Positions 9,806-21,800 of a DNA stretch of 64,000 nt are shown here, piece after piece. Numbering within the stretch: position 1 is the stretch's first letter; every line of letters starts with the position of its first letter. This DNA comes from Hippopus hippopus (taxonomy: Eukaryota; Mollusca; Bivalvia; Cardiida; Cardiidae), in the NCBI GenBank assembly GCA_946811185.2, contig OX328112.1, positions 17,279,215 to 17,343,214 of the forward strand, written 5' to 3'. The position numbers and the translations under genes are program-made. The notes beneath the pieces were generated by a model. The model worked only from the letters and a program-made list of their open reading frames with translations. It ran no database searches and was not told the origin of the DNA.

Positions 9806-12800
9806 GTAAGATGGTGTGAGACCTGCAGGGTCCGTATTCACCAACCATTCTTATGAATATTCTTTATCTAATGCTATATTTATAAAATAACACAACTTCT
9901 GATTGGCTAAACCATTTGGTTTAGCCAATCAGAAGTTGTGTTACTTTCAAATTTAGAAAACATTTAAGAATAAGGCTAATAATATTCTTAAGAATTGTTG
10001 GTATATATGAACCCTGCATAACTATTCAGTAGATCTAAAGGGTTAACCCTTTACCAAATGACATAATTTCAGACTCAAATTCAGTCCAAACTGAAAGCAC
10101 TTGCAGACGACAAAGTAAATGCAACACAAAATTTGAAATTTGTTTTGTGAAGGGTTGAAAACATTGTAGGAAAAGGAGAAAATGCTGGTCACCAGCATTT
10201 TCTCATTTTCCCCACAATGTTTTCAAAAGCTTTCTGTCACATGGTTGTTAAATGCAGGAATTGTTTTGGTAAAGGGTTAAGTTATTCCAAAATTTTCAGA
10301 CTTGTCCATTTTGAAAGCTTTTTGTGGATGATCTAGATCTATAACATAATTTTGGCCAAACTAGATCTAATATGACTTATCTTTAAATTAAAAGGTTTTT
10401 TTTTGGATGGCAGTGTCTTTTAGTATGGTACTGTTCTTCTAACTACAGAGGCTGGACCAGCCCGCATAGCTCAATAGGTAGAGCGTAGGACTCGTGAACG
10501 TGATGTTTAGAGTCACTTGAGGGTGTGGGTTCGATCCCCACGGCTGGCCATCTAAAATTACTAATAGTCTTTCGGATGAGACGTTAAACCGAGGTCCCGT
10601 GTGACGGTGCTATACACCGAACACGTAAAAGAACCAGGCGTAACTTAAGATAGGTTTCGTCCTGTATCTGCACTATCCCACGTAACAAATACTAACAGCC
10701 TTCAGGGGGTGTCGGCCATATGGGCAACCGGTGGCGACGATAAATAGACGCATATTCAATCAACTGCAGAGGCTAGAGATATGGTATCTTACCTGGGACT
10801 CAAGGGATAGGGATATACCGTATCAGGAGACTACCTTAGTAGGATGGGCTCTGGGTTCGGAAATAGTTATCAAGAAGACTTGTATCTGACTTACTTAACA
10901 CATACGAGGGCTGTAATGTGTATTGTACGATTCGACTCAAATAGTGAAATGAACATTACATCCCTTCAAAATATTCTCCGCGGTTTGAAATACATAATTT
11001 CAATCTCTGAACCCATTTCTGAAATGTGTCACGGTACGCTGATTTAGGTAGACCTCTGAGGCACTGACTGATGGCTGAGCCAAGGGCTTGTCAGGACTTG
11101 TAACAACGACCAGATAAGAACTTTTTAAGTTTTGTAAAAAGGAAAAAGTCGCATGGGGCTAGATCTGGAGAGTGTGGTGGGTGTGGCAAGACAGTAACCT
11201 TCTCCAACTTCAAAAATTGCTTCACAACCTCAGATGTATGTGATGGAGCATTATCATGAAGTAGACGAACATGCCTAAATCCTGACACAGGGCGTCTTTT
11301 AAGATAATATTTCCTGAGCTTTTTTAGTATAACATCTCGGTAATACCGACCTGTAACAATTTTGCCATTCGGCACCGGAATTTGTATGGTTATACCATCA
11401 CATGAGAAGAATATGCAATAAAGAACCTTCTTTGTGCTTATGCTTCTTTTGGCAACTACAGGCCTTCTACCGTGTTTAGTTAGCCATATTTTGTTTCCAA
11501 TTTTTCTTACTGGTTCGAAATAGTGAACCCATGTTTCGTCACCAGTAACAATGTTTGCAAATTGTCTTTGATTGAATTTGGGAAACATTTTGAGCAATTG
11601 CTTAGTGGTTTGTACTCGTACCCGTTTTTGGTCATCTGTCAGTATATGCGGTATCCATCTACAGACATCTTTCGTACTTTCAAAATACGCTTCAAAATGA
11701 AATGCACCCGCGATAGCGATATGCCAACCGCGTTAGCAATATCACGAATCGTGTATCTGCCATCACTTTCAATTATTTCCCTGACTTATGAGACATTTGC
11801 CTTGCCTGTTACAGTCACAGGTCGGCCAGATTTTGCTGCATCTTTGACGGACTCTGTGCCAGTCAGAAATTTCTTTCTCCACCTGTCTCATAAGATACCT
11901 TATCAGACCCATAAACTTCCCCCAATTCAGTAAAAATCTGCATTACCGAATGACCGAGTTTTGTGCGAACTTTAATATAAGCTCTAATTTCTTCAATATT
12001 CTTAATCCGTTTCCCAACCATTTTTACAACAGTAGTCAACGACTAGCTCTAATGAAATGACTGTAAGTTTAAAACTACGAGGAGCTAAAGGCTCGTGTTT
12101 ATACCGTTAGAAAGGTATTGAATAGAGCTATTCAAGCATATCATCATCCACGAAATCGTTGAAAGCGTTATCGCGCTGTGGTACAACACACATTACATAT
12201 CGAACAGCCCTCGTATAATGTCCCCAAAATCTTCTGTATCTAAATTTTGTCATTTTGTTCAGGCAAAGTTAAGCTTTGGGGTAGATATTATTTCTAAAAG
12301 GTGTAGATCTAGTACAGCCTTTGAGGCTAGAGGTACCATATGGATATGGTATCTGGAGACATTGCCCTCTTGGACAGTTTAGATCAAGATCTAATGGTAG
12401 AGTGTTCAGTCTTATCTCCAGGCTACAGTGTTTGATATATTGTATGGTGTTGACCAAAAATGCTAGTTTTATTTAACTGTTTACCAAACGGCAAAAGTTT
12501 AGACTCATCGATATTGAAGGAATTTACAGAAAACAATACAAATGTTTCTCAGATATTAATATTTGTCCTTGAATGAGTAGAAAACATGGTGGGAAAAGGA
12601 GAAAATGCTGGTTACCAGCATTTTCTCCTTGTCCCACAATGTTTTCAAAAAGTGCCTTTCTTAGGGTCCTCAAAACTGGGGATTATGTGGTAAAGGGTTA
12701 AATGGCACTCTTAGGATAAACTCTTCACCAGACATGAAAATTTTAGACTTGTCCAACTTGAAAGCTTTTGCAGATGTCAAATTAAATATGGCGGAATTGA

Positions 12801-15800
12801 TGGTATTTGCCTTTGACAAGGGAGAAAAGAATGTGGTTAAAAGAAAAAGTGCTGGTTCCCAGCATTTTTTCCTTTTCCCGTGGTGTTTGCAAAAGCCTTC
12901 TTCCTAGACCATTCTCGTGATTGTGTGATAAAAGGGTTCAGACAATAGTCCAAGAGTTTTTTCTTTCGTTTACATGATGTTCTCAGAATCCACCTATTGC
13001 AAATATTTGATCCTTGCCCTGGAAAAGGGGGGCTTAATGTATTTCTTTGACACATTATACCAATCAAGCCATCGGATAATCATGTATCCATAATAGCCAC
13101 TTTTTTGAAAAATCGACTTAATCATAAGGTAGACTGGTCCTTGAACATACAGAAAATTGACCAGTAGCAAAAAGTTTTGGTCCAGGTCAGCCTGCGCAGG
13201 CTGACCTGAGTTGATAGTTTTCACAAATGCCTTAAGCACCCTTATCACAGAGCATGGCTGATTTCAAAATGCAACTCCATAAAACAAATTGATATAGATC
13301 TGTTTATATTGAAGAAACATTTGAATCAAACATTTAAACTAATCTTCTATTTTCAGGACAATGTAACTGTGGTACAGATTGTGTAAGTTCCTGCCCAGCT
13401 GGACAGTATTATGACAGTTCAACCTGTGTCACTTGCCCACAAGGCAAATAGTAAGTGAAATCTCAAGGTTTTTTATGCAAATCGATGAAAGAATCAAAGA
13501 ACATTGGCAGAGCCTGTTAGTTCAGTCAGTCATATAGGCCATATATAGGACTTGAAATCCTGAAATCCCTTGTTAGATTCCCAGGACAGCAAAAGCCCTT
13601 GGACCAAGGCTTGATGACAGTCCTTGCAATAAGATTCATTTTTTTTCCTGCTGCTTCACCTATGTTTATGTAAGAAAGTAGCCTGTGATTTTAATTGCAT
13701 TTATATAAAAACTTGCGCAGCATTATGAAAAGCATTTAGATTTCATCCACTGCTAAAGAATTGAATTACTGATATGTTTATTTTTGGCATTGAAACTGTT
13801 GGAACATTGTTGAAATTCAATAGAAAATCAATATTGGTATAAAAAGTAATTGACTCTCTTTGTAATGACAAAATATCCTTTGCAGGGTTTTATTCATTTG
13901 ATGGTAATCATTGATCTGAAAAGCTAATTTAATTTAGAGGGTTTTTACCCCATCAAGCTTTCAGTTTTTTTAAACAAAACTAAGTTGTGTAACTTGTAAG
14001 TTGATATTAGAATACTAAATGAAGATATATATGTAAAATGGTTATTGTTAGCTAAAGTTTCATAATTATGTTATGCCCAAATGAAATTTCTTTTTTAACA
14101 ATTTATCCTTTTATTACAGAGTTTTCTTAACTTGTTCTCTAACTTTAAAGTACAAGTGGCCGGGGTCTCGGGCCAATAATTTTATCCTTCATATATTCTG
14201 ATGTGAGTTTGTCAAAAATGACGTACCACAATAATATTATGGAAATGATAAACAGTTTTGCTGCAAATCTGTTAAGGCCATTAAAGGAGACTTCAATGAG
14301 GAGTGATTTAAAAATTACTACCCCCTGGACCCAGGCTAAATACAATTTGTGTGGAAGGAAAGCAAAATTGAATGAGATGGAAAAAATTATGGGAAAAGGA
14401 ACTATTATTTGCTGTTTTTCCCAGAATGTTTTCAAAAGCTGCCTGAAAAGAAGGGAGGGAAGAATTAAAAGGCCTATTTACAAGGTGATTGGTTTAATGG
14501 ATGAAGAATTGCACTCTGTTTTCATCTACCTGTGGAATTATTTATGATCAACACACCAAGAGGAAAATCAATATTGTCCTCAGACCAGGAAGATTTTATA
14601 ACAGTTAACCCTTTACCACACAATCCCTGAGTTTTAACAACGCTGAGAAGTAGGCCTTTTGAAAACATTGTGGGAAAAGGAGAAAATGCTGGTAACCAGC
14701 ATTTTCTCCTTTTCCCACAATGTTTTCTACCCATCATTTGTGCCTTATAAATTTTGTCATCTGCAAGTGCTTTCAAATTGGACCCGTCTAAAATATTGTC
14801 GTTTGGAAAAGAGTTAACCCTTTTTTTAGATAGAAGCGCCTTTTGATATTTATGCAGAAGAGGGCTTTTGAAAACATTTTGACAAAATTTTAATGGAAGA
14901 AAAAATGGTCCTTTTCATATTTGGCTCGGCTGTTTTCAAAGAAAATGTCGAGTTATTGCTATAGCAATGTTATCATCTGCATAGTTGTGGTGCAAAAACT
15001 TTAACATTTTATGATATATCTGTTATTACTGAAGATGCTTATTTCAAACTTGGACAAATTGTTAGTTAACTATCTAAAGGTGAATCCATACAACAAGGGC
15101 AGGTAACCATCAACATATTTTTGACATAGTTATGTTCCTTTAAGTTTTTCTGCTAAGAAAAGTTCACTGAAAATCAAGCACCTGCAGCAGAGTGTTGGCA
15201 CCCAATATGTGGTGCTCTTGTATATATTGAAAAGATTTTTTGTGGCTGTTTATGGTTGGTTTTTTCTGCTGCTCCTAACTGAAAGTAATGATACTCATAC
15301 ATTTGTTTATTAAACCTTGTTTCATTCTGATAACCCCTCTTTTTACATCCCCACAATTAACCCATTACCACACAATCCCAAGTTTTAATGGCTCTGAAAA
15401 AATGAGAACATTGCAGGATAAAAAGGAAATGCTGGTAACAAGCATTTTCTCCTTTTCCACCAATTTTTTCTTCCCTAACACAATTAAATTTTATCATTTG
15501 GGCCATACTAGTATATCATTTGTCGTTTGCAAATGCTTTCAATTTGGACAAGTCCTTAAATTCTGTTGTTTGGCAAAGGTTAATTTAGGGGGCAGACGAG
15601 TATTACATTAGAACCAGGTTGCCATTCTGTCCATTTCTTAGTCTATCTGTCTGTTGAAAGAAAAACAACAACTTGTCCTCTTCTTCTCCAACAGCTTTCA
15701 ACCAATGTGGCTGAAATTCTTGTGAAAGCCTCTCTAAGATGGGAACTCATACACCTGCAATTTTCATTTTGATTTGTCATCTACTACAGGGCGTTTTTTG

Positions 15801-18800
15801 CCTTGATACAGTGATGGGCAACTGCCAACTATATAGATTTGTATTCACCAACAAATCTTAAGAACTTTATTAGTCTAATTCTCTAAGATATTGTAAATTT
15901 GAAAGTAATACAACTTCTGATTGGCAAAACCAAATGGTTTAGCCAATCAGAAGTTGTATTACTTTCAAATGTAGAAAATTCTCGAGAATAAGACTGGAAC
16001 ATTCTTAAGAATTGTTGATGAATACAGACCATGGTCTGGAGCACTTTTGGTCTGCCACAGTTGAAGTTCGGCTCCTTATCACACAATCCTGAGTTTTAAT
16101 GACCATGAGGGTAGAAGGCTTATGAAAACATTGTAAGAAAAGGAGAAAATGCTGGTAAGCAGCTTTTTCTCCTTTTCTGACAATGTTTATTTGTTCTGAA
16201 AGACAAATGTCATATTTTGCGGAACTCTTGAATTGTTATCTGCATTTGCTTTCAATTTGGACAAGGCATAAATTTTGCCATTTGGTAAAGAGTTAGCTCT
16301 TTGTAAGGACAACAAAGTTTCAGCATTGTCAAAATTGCAAGCATTTGCAGCAGACAGATTTTACAGGCTCAAGTGATTGGATTTGTCTTAGAAAGGTTAG
16401 AAAACATTGTGGGAAAAAGGAGGAAATGCTGGTTACCTGTATTTTCTCCTTTTCCCATAATGTTTTGTAAAAATGTTCTCTCTCAGGTTCGATTAAAATG
16501 GGAACTATGTGGTATTGAATTAAGAATAAGTGTTCTTCAGCAAGACACTTCAGAGCCCAAGCCTTGAATTAATAGATCCTAACCCTGTGCCACACAGGTC
16601 CAAGTTTAAGAGACTGTTATAAGGAAAGCTTTTGAAAACACTATTGGAAAAAGAGAAAATGCTTGTAACCAGTATTGTTTCCCTTTTGATCAATATTTTC
16701 TACCCTATCAAAGACAAATTCTATCATTCTGATCACATGTAATCTTTCGCCTGCAAATGCTTTCAATGTAGACAAGCCTAAAATTTCATTGTTCAGTAAA
16801 GAGTCAGAATGCGTTAAAGATTTTTAAATTTTAATGATTAAAATTCAGTATTGCCAAAAATATCTAAATACATGATATTTGTTTAAAATATTGGATTTTA
16901 AACAGTAGAAAGTTCTCAAATATAACAATGTCAATATTTATGTACTGAATTTAAACGGCTTTCAAAGTATCTAGAGAAGTAATGAGAAATTCAAATATTT
17001 TGTTAATACTTGAATAACTTCAATAGAGGTGCTACCTAGCACTAGGTTGTTTACATAATTACGCAGTTTTTAACCCTTAGGCTGCTAAGCCCGACTCACT
17101 GACCTTTTGCGAATAGTATAGATTAAGATCAGACTGCACAGAACGTGCAGTCTGATGTTGGATCTACGCTGTCTGATAAGGGGATAGTATTCCTCAAAAC
17201 ATAATGTCGAAATAGCAATATTTGGGTTATTTAGCAAGATAAAAGGGTTAAGTTACAGAAAAACAGTTTGACTTATAGCATATGGCTATAGAAACATTGT
17301 GGAAAATGGAGAAATGGCTCAGCAATCAAGCAGTTTTTGCAGTTGTGTATGATGTATTCTGATCCAAATTTTATTCATTAACCCAAAGAGCACAAATGAA
17401 CCCAAGCAAACAATTTCAGTCTAGAAATAAGACCCAATTCATGATGATTTGAAGGTTACTTTTGTCAAGAATCCCTAAGTAAAGAGGATAGTATAGAAAA
17501 AAGATCAGGCTGCATCTTTTATGTAGTCTGATCTTGACCTACACTTGCCACTAGGCAACTTTAGCTGTAATAGGCACTTTAAGTCTATACCATAAAAAAT
17601 AATTAGAATCTGAATTGAAAGCATCTGCAGACACAAAAATTATAGGTTGCTTTAATAATGGAATTTGTCTTTGAAACGGCAAGAAAAACACTGTGGGAAA
17701 TTGAGAAAATGCTGGTTACTAGCATTTCTTCCTTTTCCCACAATGTTTTCAAAAGACTTTTTCCTAGGGGTAGTTTACTCACTGCCAGACAACAAAATTT
17801 TAGACTTGTCCAAATTAAAAGCATTTGCAGACGACAAATTAAATGTGGCTCTAATGAGAAGATTTGTCTGTGAAAGGCTAGAAAACATTTTGGGAAAACG
17901 AGAAAATGTTGGTTGCTAGCATTTTCTACTTTTCCCACATTGTTTCCAAAAGTTTGCCAGGGTCATTAAAACTCAGGATTGTGTGGTTAACAGTTAAAGC
18001 ATAGAACTGTGTGGTTGAGGGTAAAGGGTTTAAATTTTTTCTTCTTTTTAAAGATCTCTGTTTCTGAAGAGATCAAAGATTTCACCTAGAGTAAAGGGTG
18101 AAAGAGGATTTTCAATACACCTTTCAGTTTACCTGTTGTGCAAGAGATAAACAAAAAAGACATGTTTTGTCTTGTTCATAGATAACAAAGGGTGCATACA
18201 ATGCACTGATTTATTTACAGTTTCTATTTGGTTTCTTAGAAATTGGGAAAGCCCCCCCCCCCCAGCAGCTGAAACAAGGGCCTTTTCAATGTTAATCCTT
18301 AGGCTGCAATAAGCGTGCCTCACTGACCTTTTGCGGACGGTGTAGATCAAGATCAGATTGCACAGAACATGCAGTCTGATCTTGAATCTGCACTGTCCGA
18401 TAAGGATATTTTTTTTCCCAAAAAATTACACTGGAAAGAGCAAAATTTTGGTTATTTAAAATGGCTTCAAAGTTTCCTTTAACTTATTTAACAGGTTAAG
18501 GGCTAATGATGTCCAAGTTTGTCATTGGAAGGCTTATTTCGATACCATTTTAAGTGAGAGACATCTTTCTGAAAACATTGAAGGAAATTAAAAATGTGTT
18601 TGAAAAGAAAAAAACTGAAGAATATTGTGGGAAATTTTCTTTTTTCCCCACAATGATTTTCATAATGTCTGCAAAAATACTTACTTTCCTTCAAATTATC
18701 CATCTCTATAGCCCTTTACCGCACAACAAAAGAGCAGACTTACTCAACTTGAAAAAACATTTGCTGATGACAATTAAAATGCAACTCAAACGATGCAATT

Positions 18801-21800
18801 TGTCTTTGGTAGGGTAGAAAACATTGTGGAAAAAGGAGAAAATGCTGGTTGGCAACATTTTCTCCTTGTCCCACATTGTTTTCAAAAGGCATCTTTCTCA
18901 GGGTTGTTAAAAGTCAGGATTGTGTGATAAGGAGATAGGGAGCAGTGGTCAACTTTGCTGTTTAACACTGTTTTCAACACTGTTATTTGAGCAATCCATG
19001 TGTTCCTGGAGTGTCTTTTACTTGTGCTTTGCGCAGTGTTTCTTTCCAAGCCACCAGTGAAGTACATGTAAATAACATCGTGGTATCTTTTCGGAAACAA
19101 TTTTACAGCTTTTTTAAATTTTTTTGCCCAGTATTTTCATCAGAGAGGGCATTGGGACTTTACTGTTGACCCTTGCATTTAGGTAATTTTCACACTTTGG
19201 AAGACATTGAAAGTTAATTTATCCTTGCTAAATGTATGCATTCTCCTCACTAGATATTTTTATAAAACAGAGACCTTTCATATTATGTTTTTGTCAAAGG
19301 TTCATCTGTTCTAGCTGCTTTTTTCCATTTAAGCACATGTTTTCAAGTTCAAAAAGATTGAAGAAAGGACCAAAACAAGAAATGATATAGATGACATTAG
19401 TTAAAAAGAACCCTTTTCAATGATTGCGTGCTGATAATAGAAAGAACTTAGGTCCACATTATCATAATTTGGCAAACAATTTTGGAGATAATAGGGATAT
19501 AAACGACAAAAAATCAAGGCTAACTTCACTGAATAACCCTGAGGAAAAAGGCTGTTGAGTGAGTGAGTGAATGAGTGAGTGGAATGAATGAATGAATGAA
19601 TGAATGTGAATGAGTGAGTGAGTGAGTGAGTGAGTGAATGAATGAATGAATGAATGAAAAGTGTTTTATGCCTCTAGGCTTGGGCTCTGAAAGCAGTACC
19701 TAGGGAACCTTCAATAAAAACCCAGAGCTTCAACTGAGGATCAAACCCAGGTATGAAGTTTTTGAGTCCCACTCAGGACCGAAAAAAGAAATCTAAAAGG
19801 TTGAGGGAAAGGAGGTATTTCTTGTTACCAGCATTTTCTCCTTTTCTCACAGTGTAAAGCAAAACACAGAAATGGAGGCAAAAATGATACAACTGTATTA
19901 TTACACACTAGAAAATGGTGTGACAACTACTGATATTATTCAGAACAATTTCACTTTTTTAATCGTGAAATAAAATGAACAGAAGGTGAACTCAAGGCAA
20001 ATAAATGAAATCAAGTTTTGTTGGATATGTTAAGAACTAAAATTATAAACAAGAGTTTTGTTGGATAAGTTGAAGAAATAAAATTATAAAATTCTCAGTA
20101 GAATGTATCTATTTTCAAAAGAGCATTGGAATTTAGCCAAATCATTTTGTAAAAGGACTGTCTTTGACAGGTTCGACTTTTTTTAAATTCTTCGATTCTG
20201 TAGAAAAGATTAACAGCTGTGAAATATATAAAAGCTTTGAATTTTTTTCCTTCAAATTATATAGACCTTATTACTTTCCCAAATCTTTAACAAAAATAAC
20301 TATACAAAGTTTCAATAGGTTAATCTTTTATTTCCATTTGGTCTCTTTAAACTCTTTGCGACATAATCCTTGTTTTACCAATCTAAGGAAAAGGGGTCTC
20401 TAAAAACATTGTAAGAAAAGTAGAAAATCTGGTCACAAGGATTTTCTTCTTTTCCCACCATGTTTTCTATCCTATCGAAGACAAATTTCAACATTTTAGC
20501 TACACTTAATTAGTGGCCTGCGAATGCTTTGAATTTTGACAGAACAAAAATTTTGCCATTCGGTATTTGGCATGTTAAATTTGGTTCAAATAATGGGAAT
20601 TGTCCTTGAAAGGGTAGAAAATGTGGGAAAAGGAGAATATGCACTTAGTGTATGCTGCTTTCAAGAGCACTTTTCCTGAAAGTGATAAAGTCATGGAATC
20701 TTTTGATAAACATTTAACCTTCAAGTACCAGCAGACAACTTCTTGTCCTCAAGTAGATTATTTTTTGAAAATGAAAAATGTGGCAAAAAGAGGTTGCTTG
20801 TATTTAGCAATTTCTCCTTTTTTCACAATATTTCATATACATGTACATGTATTCAAGCATTACATAGTTTGATTGGCCAGATTTTCGTAAGCCATGAAAT
20901 GCAGATGTATAAAATAGAATTTTGTCGATTTGGGATAAGATGTACTAAAGGGTTATAGTTTGTAGCAGTGGCCAAAATTCTATTGGTAAACTAATTTGGA
21001 GAAGGCCAATTGAAAATCTATTTCAAGCACATTATTCCTTTAAATTATCAGTCATTCAATCACATATGGAGCAGTTATGATTTTTTTTTTTCAATTCTAT
21101 ACCCTGTACTATCTGTGATTTAGTTTAGTCCCACTTGCCGTAGAAAAGATGTCCTACATGCTGAAATTTTGTCCTATGAAATGATAGCTGTACCCCAACC
21201 ATAATAGGGTCATCCTTAGTGTAGTACCAAACTTAATTCATCTCTTTACCAAACAGTCCAGTGTTTACCATGGGAAAACAAGAAAATGCCGGTAACCAGC
21301 AATTTCTTTAATTTGCACAATGTTTTTTACCTATTTGAAGATAGAAATCACTATTTAAGCTACTTTTATATGTGGTCTGCTACATGCTTTGAAGTCTAGA
21401 AATTTGTTGTTTGGTAAAGAGGTAAGTCTTTATCAGAACAACTTTTTAGACCTGGCCATAGTGAAAGCTTGTAATGTATGTTTTTTTTTCAATCAGTCTC
21501 CTTTTCTATGAAATTATCCTAAAAAAATTGACCCTTTTGGCTGAACAGTACCATGCCATTACTGCTACACCAGTCCCTGTACCGGTATTCGAAGTTTTAC
21601 TCAGATTTGTTGCCTTTGAAGCATCAGTTATAGCTTGGAGGCTTTTTGAAGAAAATCACGGGATTGTGATAGCTCTATCATTCTCCACCTCATCTTTTGT
21701 TGAGCAAAAACTTTGACATTTTCTGATATCAATTTATGTCATTCAACTAAAGATATCTATTTCAAACTTGGGCTAGTTGTTAACTACCAAAATGGTAACC

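Larger units (their letters stand above)
9806..13356. other. Intron 1 contents
   Basis: It holds MITE-E 9828-10018 (starting 22 nt after the donor), MITE-A 10043-10280, SINE-B 10455-10761, the mariner 10903-12215, MITE-A 12473-12701 and 12719-12941, and MITE-C 13009-13261. A weak MITE-B-like core lies near 12350-12435. Little unique sequence remains. Confidence 0.75.

Noticed and set aside
11523..11933. 136-codon plus-strand frame
   Set aside because: It is antisense to the mariner transposase, and the minus strand carries the catalytic motifs.
14145..14547. Overlapping frames of 96 and 114 codons on both strands
   Set aside because: Both read through a decayed MITE-A core. Overlap on opposite strands and repeat content argue against coding.
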